64,000 bases of DNA from Fasciolopsis buskii (taxonomy: Eukaryota > Platyhelminthes > Trematoda > Plagiorchiida > Fasciolidae), in assembly GCA_008360955.1 (NCBI GenBank), contig LUCM01001905.1:38444-102443 (forward strand). Reading direction: 5' to 3'. Below the pieces are notes generated by a model. It was not told the origin of the DNA and searched no databases. It saw only the letters and a list, made by a program, of their open reading frames with translations. Below are positions 47,336 through 58,290 of the stretch, in pieces. Each line of letters starts with the position of its first letter. Position 1 is the stretch's first letter. Both the position numbers and the translations under genes were made by a program.

Positions 47336-48138
47336 GAGTTTAGTTCCTCGAACAGTTTCTGTCCGTAGCTGTTGCGAACAGTCGAATCACAGACGCTGGA
47401 CAGCCAATCGCGTTTGTGACCTGCGTCGATGGCCGTTGAGCCGCAGCAAAAATCGCATTAAAACTAACGCATGGTCTGATTCGATGTATGCGATCCAGTA
47501 CGATCTAAAGTTCTGGACAGAACCGCGTCAAGGGTAGCTTACTGCAATATGGTCGGTCTGACTCAGAGTGCCCGTCGAGTTAGAGCGCCATGTCGCTGGG
47601 CGAGGCGAACTGTGTCGGAAATTTGTGCTAGACAGGAACAAAGTATTGTCTGCACAGAATTGGAGGAGCATTTTCCCAATATCTGTTCGTTGAACGGGCA
47701 AGGCACAATGCCCACCTAAACAGGCTTCCGATGCACTCCGTTTTCTAACTTGTGCATTAAAATTACCTGCTACCACTACGATGTCAGAGCCTTTACTCTT
47801 CCGAACAAGGGTGACGAAGTCATCATAAAACTCGTTTTTTTGCATGTAAGCGCTGCAGTCTATTGGGGCATATGCCGAGATGACAAATAAACTGCGCTTG
47901 ACATAACCATCCTTCCGGACGCCGACTGATCCCTGCAGTTCCGCGGCGCTCAAGCGGCTGTTAACCGTGATCCAATCTAAAATGGCCGCTTCAGCTTTCT
48001 CACTCAAGACTATTCCTACACCGCGCTAACCCACAGCTTGAGCCGCTTCGTCTCCTGAAGTGTGAAGAAAATATCCTGACGAGACATTAGGCATGTTTAG
48101 CTGAATTACTCTACTCGAATCGTAAATTCGTGTTTCAC
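47087..48138. repeat. 1.05-kb inverted-repeat arm, right
   Basis: Partner of 40028-41080. The arms are about 6 kb apart. Confidence 0.85.
47390..48007 (-). pseudogene. APE-type endonuclease of the minus copy
   Basis: Uninterrupted to 47528: AILDWITVNSRL, VISAYAPIDCS, a GNFNAQV motif (the first D of GDFN is N here), DIGKMLLQFCADN and DHIAVSYP. A TGA at 47528-47530 and a second one at 47387-47389 interrupt the same frame, with SDHALV between them. The D-to-N change at a catalytic position would by itself damage the nuclease. Confidence 0.8.
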
Positions 48139-48139
48139 T

Positions 48140-51100
48140 GAAGTATGCGGGTTGTTTACCCCATGAGTATACACCAGTGTTACTAATTGCATGTGACGAT
48201 GTTCATAGCCGTCCTTTCGGTCATCAAGTTGAGAAGGTGACAACAGCCGAGGAACTTGGATGAAAGGTCACCATAAGCATGACGTTTATTTCGGCTTGTA
48301 GCAATTACTGGAAGCGAGAATCGAACTTCTGCGGTTTGCTTTCAGTGAAGTCACTGAAAAACCAAGTATGAATTATAATGTTCTGGGTGAAAGGCCTAAA
48401 TAAGCTGACTCATGGGCTTTTGGTCCAATCTACTGTGCTTGATTAATATCACTACTACGTTTCCGGTTAGATTTTTGAATCAAGGACTCTGCTAATGATT
48501 GTCGGTAACAAACTTTCCCTCTCGTACTTGTTTGCCAGTATGTTTTGCTCTATAGTCACTGAGCACTTCGATCAGCTTTTTATCTAATCCTCTCTCTTTC
48601 AACGGGATGTAATTCACTCTGATGCCCTGCAACCTATCTGCTTGTTGCCCTGCCCGGCTGCTAACAGTACGTCGCATCATAGATTACGCAACTTTCCTCG
48701 CTGGTCCGACATTTTCTTTATCAATCTGGCCCGAAGTTCCTCACTCCGGGATATTCAGACCGACAAACTGTTGGGCCGAACTCAATGTACTGGCTAAAGT
48801 ACAGCTTATCAATTATGAACCAAAATACGACTTATCTATCTACCCAGTGGCATGGATCCGCAGTGGTCGATGTAGTTCTGTGTAATGCGTAGATGCATAA
48901 ATCCTCCCTTTGATCCCAAGCGGCTTCAGCTGGTCAGAGCAAGGTAGATGGCAACAAATCACCCGGCGCATTACCACACCTGACCTAAGGAGACCTTATA
49001 TGACTCTATGCCACTCCTAGTTTCACGGTTACGGTCGCCGGTCTCCTGCCCGTGAAGTGGGCCACAAAGACTACGAGGCATCCTTTCCGCCACACTGGTT
49101 CTCCAGGCACGTCATAAAAAAGACGTCTCAGCATGAAGGCTGACCTTGAAAGGCGACTTTCAAGTGAGAAAACCAGGTCTCCCCTTGAGTTAGGCAGTGA
49201 TACACCAACAGAGTCAGCAATACAAGTGACACTTCCTTAAACGTACCGAACGTCAGGAAGACTCGAACATACAACCTGAGACCTCAAAGTAACTCTTCTC
49301 ACGTGGACTGTGCACACAGTGAGACACGTCTCTCCAACGAGAGGGAAAGCCAAGTTTCCCTATCTTATATAATGAAATTTAAGCGGAGGACACCTGATGT
49401 TTTCTATCGCATGCCTAACATGAGCGTGATGGTCTACAACAGATGGGACGAGCGAAGAATATAACTCCAAAACCAGAATCACAAAACTACGGGATCACAG
49501 CAAGGTGCGGAAAAGAGCCTAGTCAATGGCACATTCCACCAAAGTCATTGGTGGACTTGGTTTTAACGCTCGACCCTGGAGGCGACATGCTTAATCCAAA
49601 TGAGTACATGGTAAACTCGCCTTTAAACAAAACCCGTGTATGCACCTCACGATCCCGTGGGCAGAAACCTACATTAATGTTGTTATTGTTATTAGCTATT
49701 ATTTGTATAGTGAACAGTGGAATAGTGGCTGAGTGATGAAAGCCGCTAAGTTAAAAGTAGGCAAAGCACACTCGAGGGGGACGTATCGTGAGCGCCAGAC
49801 AGCAATGTGAATCAGATCCGGTTTAACAGTTGCTTGTTCATGCGAAGTGCAGTGGTATTTACTTGACTGCACAATCGGACCGAAAAGAACGGAAGATTGC
49901 AGTTTTCATGCGCACGAACTAAACTACCGCCATGCTAGGGATAACAAACTGGGAGAATTACGATGTATTTGGTAGTTAACTCAACAAAGCTGGTTCCCCA
50001 TTCATGGAAAACTCCCCATCGTTCGGAAAAAAATGGGATGCCGTAAAGTACAAGCCACATAAATCGAAAGGGTGGCACATTAAGTGCGAGCATCTTGCGG
50101 CGATGAACCTAACAAGACGCCAAAGACCTTTCCACCATCCATTTACCACTGCCTATAACGGCTCTGCTGGTGCAACCAATCTAAGCATGGCGCCAACAAA
50201 ATATTAGTGAGATCACGACAGCGAATTCGCCATCAACTGTTGATGACAACAGTGCTCTTCTTCGGTAACTGTTGCAATATCGAAGTAACGAAATACCTAA
50301 GTTAATCATGCACAACCGAGGCAGCGGACTTGAATGCTATTTCCAATTAAAACCGGCAAAAGCAAGGACTAACACTCCGAGAGAAACAACTGGAAAAATG
50401 GCTTCCTTAACCAGAGAACTGCAAATGGTTGGACAGACGTTTAGGCCGTAGAACATGAAGGGCCATAGCATTACTCCAATAAAACCAAACAAGACCACCT
50501 GTAACTGTTACTTTCTTATAAGGCCTCTAAACCACTAGCTATGTTCATAGGTCTCACGAACTACACCCGATTGCAATGTCTTTAAGAGCAAGCAAGAACA
50601 TTCTGATGACGCAGGGCCAATAAGTGAACGGAAACACCAAACGCAAGTCACACGGGCTTTAAAAAGGCTCCCAGACCTGTCAACAAGCTAACGAATGTCG
50701 AGCGCAATGTATGCGAAACGGAAGTCCACTAATACGGGCGACAGCAGTAAGTCGTCCGGACGGTTGACAATTAAGAAACCTGCTACTATGCCTTTCAGTG
50801 ATTCAGACAAAACCAAAGTCCACTGTGAGCGGGGTAGCAACTCGCACTTGATGAACGACCAGAATTCACCGAGACAGCCACCGACAAACCAAGCGTGGTG
50901 AACAGATAAGGGTTTCACAGCCATTAGTTCAAGTGCTAAAAGTACTGCTCGACCATGCACAGCGGCTCACATTTTGTGATGTATCCAGTCCATTACGCAA
51001 TGTCAGCATGATGGAATTCAGGGTATTGCTCATCACAGCGTGAAACATCGAGTAGGAGCCTGCATCGGGAAACGCCAGCGGCGAAAGATGAGGCGACTGG

Positions 51101-53749
51101 AACCACCCGCCTCGGCTCAACCGAGTGCAAACTAACAACACACTCCACTCTTTGCCTTTCTATTAGGTTCGTATTTGCACCATTCTAGTGATATTTTGGT
51201 TCTGCATCCTTTTGTAATCATTGATAGCCAATGGTGCGTTATTTATTTAGAAAACAATCCCCGGGACCCACCACTGCGACGTTTTGAAAGTTGGGGTCTT
51301 GAATTTCTCAACTATTTCGAAGAAAGAAGCATAATACTCGACAGTTTGAGGCTCCGAATTACACCTCCATACGTTTCACTAAAATGATTCAAAAAAGACT
51401 GCACTGGCACGGATCTCTCGCCAAAAGTGGTCATCATCCCACCTCACCCCTATCATGGGATGAAAAGGGAGTCTGTCTTTGTTCCATCCGTATGGTTGTG
51501 CTTCTATGTCACACCCCTGTTGTGTGTATTTTTTGAGTTTCGTTTTTGTGCGTCTTCCGCCGTCAGGACACATTTCACAAGCTTTTACCTAAGTTCGCCG
51601 TCGTAAATCTTGCCGTGCCGGTAACAATTGGGTGACACGGTATGTAAGAAAAATTAATCGCATCCATATTTGGCTTGAAGCTTCTCCTTTATGTTGACCA
51701 AGATAAGTCCGGCAAATTTCGCTTTAACCTTTGACGCCAGAGCTTTTCTGATTAGGCATGTGCAATTTCCGGTAAACCTCGCCAAGTGGGGGTAGTAAGC
51801 TCTCACACTGAAGTGTTGCCGAAGGTTTCCTTGTCCTCTTCAGACTTTGTAATGGAGTGCTGCTCTGCGCAGCATCACACCCATAAGAAGGTAGAGGAGA
51901 CGACAGTGTTTTGACTGCCTCATTGGGGGCTTGAAAAAGATCAGTGGAATTGATGGCGTCATGGGAACAGGACTATCGGTAGCGGGAATCTTGAAATGAT
52001 AAAGGAGTGGGGGAAGGCGTGAGGGACTACCAAATAAATCGCCAAACGTTCTCAGAATAGGGTCAAAGAAGGGTATTGCATTTTGGTGCAACTAGAATTA
52101 CTGGGGACAGGAGGAAGAATAATTGTATTAGGTGGTTCTCTAGGCCCATGATGCGGAGATAAAGGCATGAGTCACGAGCGAAAAGGCTGTACTACTCAAA
52201 TGTGCTTCTGTACACATCAAAAGAGCCGAATATACGTGATGAAACATATAAAGCCAGCGGAAGAAAGCCCAAGGTGGTGAAGGTAATGCTGCCCATGTAG
52301 GAAATCTGAAGTACGGCTGTGAAAACTGGTAACGTGAACACGGTATATTGGCTGTTCATCTTCTAGAATAAGGGATAACAGACGCGCCGAAAATAATGCG
52401 GAGACGGTGTTTGCGGAAAAGTTTGGGTGTCACTGAGAATCCCAAACCATACTAGAAAGCTCGACCCAGTGTGTTATTGGACCATCTGGGAGACCTTATG
52501 AGAGGCGCGCACGGTATTATTTAACCATTTTTCAGTGAGAGTGGGATTTTCTCTGCGTGTGCTTCATGTGGAACCTTATTCAATATAAGTACGCATCTAG
52601 TTAGAAAGGAGTTAAACCAGGTATTTTTCTGGAATATTGGACGGAGAGTGTGACTGCCACCTTATGCCAGCATGTGGTGCTGGCAGGTCTCCCTAACAAT
52701 GGGAAAGCCTCAAAAGACTTGTCCTATCAGGGTATGAAACAGTGACAGTCAATGTTATTCTCTGCAGCTAGTGGCACCATGTTCAATAACGTGTACCTGC
52801 GCTTACAATTTAGCCCCCTCGGCCTTGCTTCAAATTTCAGTGCTTCGTTCAACTCTACACCGTGATGTTCATTTCTTCAAACAAAGGAAGAGTAGAGTGG
52901 CGTTGCAAGCTTTGAAAGGCTGCATCCAAGGCGTTACCCACTCACTGAATGGGACTCAAGTTGATAAAATTTTACCGTTCCATCACACAAGTGTTATTTT
53001 CGGCGTTCGTCGGATATCAAAATGAGGATAAGGCTGATGTGGTGCCACCATAGTGTATCTAGAACAAGATTACGTGCATGGACCAAACATTCGCGTGCAC
53101 CGAGGAAATATTTCAGAATATTCCCTTGGGCAAATCTCACAGACAGTCACGTGATAAATGGGAGGCGATTCGATCATCTTGGGGGCCCCATCTTAGGAAG
53201 GTATTCAGAATAATGGCTTCTGTTAAGCTTGCTACAAATCGTGTGCATTGCGTGCATGTACGGGAAAAAGATAGCGAGGTAAATGCTAAGAGGAAGAAAA
53301 ACGTCTTGCCTCTAAAACCGGTCACACAAATCAGCGGGATGCCCGCTGTCTTGCAAACATATGCACTGGAAAGCTACCATGGCTGGCCACCCAATCCTTG
53401 ATTCCCGTATGTTCACAATCAGAAGGAAAGATCTTCCGGTGCCCATGGCGGCGATGTCAGCGGATTTCGCTCTCCGCTTGCCCCGGTGAATGGGCTAATG
53501 GTAGAGGTGTCGGTGGGCAGAGATATGCGGTGATCCCTGGCTCGGTGACGCAGTGATTCTTTGGTGCCAGGGCTCCTCGTTGGTTTTGCATATGACAGGT
53601 TTAGCCCGCCAGAAATATAAACCGCCCGTTTGGATGCCAGCTCAGCCCCGCTAGGTTTCCGGTATGACGGCCCTTCTTCTAAAACAGTTCCTATCACTTG
53701 AAGAAATAAAATCTAGGGAATAATGTATGCGGCCTCGGCAAACCTCACT
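48140..53749. other. long anonymous stretch
   Basis: About 5.6 kb in which I recognise no gene. A tRNA-like B-box (minus strand, about 49260-49276, GGTTGTATGTTCGAGTC when reversed) suggests a SINE fragment around 49255-49385. Frames such as 48492-48680 (-), 49443-49736 (+) and 50688-50960 (-) show no motif. The left end of the Gypsy remnant and any LTR would be near 53.4-53.75 kb, but no LTR pair is visible. Confidence 0.4.
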
Positions 53750-56290
53750 GGATTTATCAGTACCCGGCCGCGGTTGATAACCGGAGTGGTTTGCTGAGTA
53801 CTTTCTGCTCTGATGAGCGCGCCATGACCGGTAAGTCCGCGAAACCTGAGGCTATGTCATGGCCCCCTTCTGAATTTCGGGGCCGGCTGGTGCGACTGCT
53901 TGAAACGGTTTGTGATGGTGCCTTTTCCCCGTTGTGATCTATCACGGACGTCCTACCATAGCAATGTATTGCTTGGTGCGAACCGGATGTTAGCAGAGAA
54001 CTCGCTTACGCTCTGGGGAACAGGTTCATGCAATCCTTAAAGTTTAGGTGCAACTGCCGGGCAACGTCACTTTTGTGTGCATTGGATTAGTTTGGATTGT
54101 TACTTGTGTGAATCTCCTCGGAATGCACTGTCCCGCGGTTGGCACAATAAATTAGTTTGGTTGCAGACAGGAAACTATACGCTGTGTTGGAAGCTGCGGA
54201 CATCGGCCAACTACACACCAGTCTGGGTGCTGCAGCGGCTGGAAGCCAAATTTTCTTTCTCACCACTCTGAAATGGGCTAAATGGACCGTAGACAGGTGC
54301 AACTTGTGCGATAAGTTGACCTGGTGGCGCAGTCAGCGTAAGTCTAAGAAACGAGCGACTATGGGGCTATGGCGTGGGCAGTCAGGCGGGATGGGCAGCC
54401 GAAGCTAAGTTCGACGGTTGTTGCTTGGATATCCGTTTTCAGGATTTTGCTACAACCCAGCCTTCTGGAGTATGGCTTAACGCCATCTGGGATTATCATA
54501 AGCGGGAACGGCTGCTTTCAGCTATCGGTGAGAAAGCGCCGCCATGTTGTTAGCCGCGGAGCAATAAGTAGTTGAATGCGTTCACCTGTCAGGCGAATGC
54601 AGAGGTTGGTTAACGAAAACACACTAAACATGTTAACCGCCACCGGCGGCGACTAAAGTTGGGCATACAAACGCGAACACTCCTTGCTGTAGAAAGGTTT
54701 GAGCTATGGTTTTTCTGGGGACGTTTTGCACCGGAGGCGGTACCGGCCGTTGGGTGAACTGTTCTGCGTAAGTGATCAAATAAATGACCCTCTTTCTCGA
54801 CGGAAATGGACTTGCCAAGCGAACAAGAACTTGTGAAAATACAACTTAGCAAACCTTCGGTGTACAACTTGGACGTCTGAAAGTGGATGCGGCTATGAAT
54901 TTAAGTGGAGGCATTATGGTTTACAGTATGAGCTAGGCAGAAAGCATCATGGCAGGCGAGAGACCATGGAGCCTGTGGCACGACAATTCGAACGCCTCTT
55001 AGGTGTGTTAGATGCAACCTATCTTTCGGTCAAGGCCAGTGGGGTTCTTTGTGCACACAGCAGCATGATTTCTCCCGAATACTTTCTCCATGGATAATTT
55101 GTTTGCGCGAACAAGATATGATCTGAGTAATGTAATCTGATAGCAGACAATTTTTGGGGACCAGCCTGCCCTGGCGACAAACAGCATAAATATTCGATTT
55201 CTAATTCCTGTAGATCACAAAACACTGGTATTCTTGTTTGTGCATGGTGTCGAAAGCCAAGGTAGATTACCAGAGTTTCATGGCCGGACGTGTTACATAT
55301 TACTTTGACAAGTTGGAGTTTATCCAAAGTCCCCGGGTTATCAAGTGATAAGTGACGTTGCTGCAATACGACGCCCATTGTTTTATCCAAGATGTCGGTC
55401 ACCAAAGCCCTCAAGGCCGATAGTCCCATTAGTGGCAGGTGAATTATATTCCGACAGCTCGTTTTAGCTTCAAGAAAGCATTTCGTGTGGAGCACAAAAA
55501 AACCAACCTTCCGGCCTTGTCTTCCAGTGGATTCGTTAGCGGCCGCATAAGCTGGGAAAATTGCAAAATAAACAGTTCGCACCCCTGAAAGAGATGTTAT
55601 TCCTGAGGATAACATTCTGCATCCTAAAATTTGTTGGAATCTGTATCATTTACACAGTTCCGTGGATTAATTGCCACCCCGCACCGAGCTAACATGTCGC
55701 AAATGGTGCCAAATGGCTCAAATGTCTCGGTCGACTAGAGCTATTGATGAGGCCGTCATCCAGATGTGTAATGCCAAACATAACTATCTACAAACCATAT
55801 CGGTGAAGCTTCCAAAGGGTTGTACCACGTTGCTAATTCTAAACGGCATCCGCTAAAGCTCTAGAAGACCACGTGGAACGGTCAATTCTTTTTCGGAGAT
55901 ATCAGCCTAGAGAACGTGTGTCCAATCACACACTCTGACTAATTAAATGAGACCAGAGTTCCCCGATTCCTGTCTGACCTGCTGGTAAGTCTATTCTACG
56001 ACGAACAGAAATCCGGCCCGGGGTTGCTGCTAGGTTATATGAACTGTAGTGGCCACAGCTTCGCCAGTCGCTGGCAATTTTACCGGGACCATATTCGGTG
56101 GGAATTCCCGCAGACTATTTGAGGGTCGGGTAATGCATCATTTAGTTCAGTTCATTGTGAACGGCACAAAAGTCGCCAAACGAGAGTTCAGATCAATGTG
56201 TCGCCGGTTAATTTCAACGGCTTCCAACAGGACACATGATTTAGATTTCTGTTTTCCAGAGGACAGGTTTTTAGAACAGCAGCTTGCATG
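53750..56290 (-). pseudogene. decayed Ty3/Gypsy LTR-retrotransposon pol (RT, RNase H, integrase)
   Basis: No long frame survives, but reading across frames on the minus strand gives a Gypsy pol in the right order. RT: ASDWRSCGHYSSYNL for the DWRPCGDYRALN motif (56010-56095), LDDGLI for YLDD (55750-55775) and VAINPRNCV (about 55690). Connection and RNase H: LVTDILDKTMGVVLQQ (55360-55410), the LVTDASDTAMGAVLQQ equivalent. Integrase core: YLITYAEQFTQRP and TIAQTFLQ (54660-54800). Post-core: LKAAVPAYDNPRW (about 54500-54540), then LRLP (about 54410). The tail keeps the EKAPSQ..TSRPRNSEGG arm near 53880. Stops and frameshifts are dense. Such a pol would copy RNA and integrate the DNA; this copy cannot. 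LTRs and gag are not found. Confidence 0.7.
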
Positions 56291-56299
56291 TAAACGCGC

Positions 56300-57029
56300 G
56301 CATAGTTTAACCCTGCGCCTAGACATAAACCCAAATGGGACCGCCTACCCCTGACCCCGTTCTTGATTTTGGGTCCAGGGAGACCATATTCCAAAAGATG
56401 TCCGAAAATTTTTTTATGCGCAGCGAGCAGCATTCTAGGATAAATTGTTCTAGAGTGGCTCAGATCAGTTCGCGAAAAATCTGGCCCTTAATTACAGACT
56501 ACAGGGAGGCCTTTTTAACTTTCTGCTGTCCCCATGTGCCATACGAGGGAAGCATAGACTTCTCCGTAGTCTCTTTGATTGCTAAACCCTTTACAATATA
56601 AATACTTGTATCAAGCGCCCCCTGCTTCATTCACTTTCGAAGCCCTGAAATCTTTGCTGAGCATTTACCACTGTTCTCATTGATTTTTGGGCCTCCTGTG
56701 CACAATCCATGCCCCTTGCATAGTGTTAGGCCCAAGAATGTACATGGCACTCATGAGGAGGGCGCACTAGCACAAGAGGACAAAAACACCACTTTTTCAT
56801 ATCATCGTGGAGCGAAGTGCGCTCAGTACCCCTCTCGTCCAGTTGGCAGCCATGCGACACTGTTCAGACGGCTGAAGATCACTCATCCTCCTGGAGTTTG
56901 AATTGGAACGTAGCTGACATCGTCCAAGTTTTTGGTCAGTTTCTGACATTCATCTAGGCATAACAGTAAATCCCACTAGGCCTGTCTATACTAATACTTT
57001 CACTAAACCACAAATGTTTCTTCCTTTTC
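56300..57029. other. sequence between two retroelement remnants
   Basis: No clear gag, protease or LTR for the Gypsy remnant. Possibly the 3' end of the non-LTR remnant; not resolved. Confidence 0.35.
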
Positions 57030-58290
57030 TACCATGACATCATATGCAAAAGTGGGTTAGCAAGTTCTTGCACCAAATAGTTTAGGAATAGAAGTGCCAG
57101 AGGAGGCGTAGGCTTAGAGCACTCAGCCCGTGCCATCTGATCCTGATTTGCAGTTAATCGCTGGGACTGTGATGATGCACTTGCTAAAAACTGAATCAGC
57201 CACTACCTAGCCGACCTAGATATACCTAAAACTGTCAGTTCATGATCCAACCAACAGCGATTCCTAGAATCGGAGGCCCTACTAACACGTCTCAGCTGTT
57301 TCATCCTCATCCTTGTGGCTGGTCATTTTGTCCGCAGCCATACGGTAGGTTTGTTAGATGTGGCATTTTCTAGGCGGACTCGTGCCCAAAAAGAAGGCAG
57401 GAGCTTCTACAAACTGACTGGAAAGTTTGTCCTTAATTATACGTTCAAATCATTTACACAATGCTGAGGCTAGAGGTACTGAACCGTATTTGACGGGCCT
57501 TTCCCTGGAACTGGATTTATCTTTTCTCACTGAGGTAGCCGTTCTCCAGCCCTTTGGAAGTTCTGTATAATGCAAGGATGCCGTATACAGCTTTAGAAAT
57601 GTTTGTGTAGGACACCAGCCATAGGTCAGACAATGGCTATGTGGATGCCGCCTGGGCCCTTACGGTTGTACATGCCTGAGTTTTTTAATTCTCGAGGCGC
57701 CTCGTCTTCATCCGCACTCAACAGACTCAGCTGAGGTGCCGTTCTGGTCTGATTTTAAATCCCGGGATCGTCAGACTGTACCTGGCGATCCATGCTTTGA
57801 AGAATGAGAGAGCAGTTCAGGCCTACCTTCATCTGTGAGAGCTAATGTGCTATCATCCGGTTCCATTTTTCTGTATGTCCTTGCCTCGCCTTCTCAGATT
57901 GTATACACGCAGAAAAACTTCACATTCTCAGCAAGTTTCCATTCTTGTTTAAACCTAGTGTTACCTGCATCTTTTAGGCCCCGTTGCTAACCCTGGCACA
58001 TGCGGCCCGGCCTCCACGGGTTTCATTGGCGCTGAAACGAAATCATGACCGCCTGAAGAATTTATTAACCCTACTGTCCCCGATTTCCACCGGATCAGCC
58101 AGCGCTTTCTTCTCCTTAACTCCGTAAGAGCAATTTACTTAGTTAGCTGTGATAGTCTTTTCCTTGTTACAGGCGAACTTCCCATCAAGGTTTTGTAAGA
58201 GCGCCATCAACGACAACCTTTTCCTTGTCCGTCTTGGCGGCCTGTAGGTTCAAATCACTCCCAAGGATCCCACCTAGGCGGACGTCGTGC
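57030..58290 (-). pseudogene. decayed non-LTR retrotransposon (endonuclease end + RT)
   Basis: On the minus strand in order: GGILGSDLNLQ (58225-58285), a decayed GDFN endonuclease motif; GVLHKHF..LYTASLHYTELPKGW (57540-57640), the LF..S...G.LP..W entry of jockey/CR1-type RTs; SSRERPVKYGSVPLASALCK (57440-57510), the NYRPISL equivalent; and PLALLFLNYLVQELANP (57045-57105), the GPLLFLLYINDL equivalent, followed by a decayed YADD (AYDV). It differs in family from the RTE-like copies at 40-48 kb. Stops are frequent. Confidence 0.55.

Larger units (their letters stand above)
45067..48138 (-). mobile_element. RTE-like non-LTR retrotransposon, most complete copy
   Basis: A 3.07-kb minus-strand element with 5' UTR (48008-48138), endonuclease, linker, RT, C-terminal domain, 3' UTR and a (GAT)n tail (reverse complement of 45067-45083). 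RTE-clade elements are single-frame APE-RT retrotransposons with simple-repeat tails, which fits. Two TGA codons at the end of the endonuclease, a frameshift near 46330 and another near 45860 make it inactive as written. Confidence 0.85.

Noticed and set aside
55019..55615. 198-codon minus-strand frame as a host gene
   Set aside because: Its second half contains LVTDILDKTMGVVLQQ, a Gypsy RNase H motif, and the neighbours are the other Gypsy domains.
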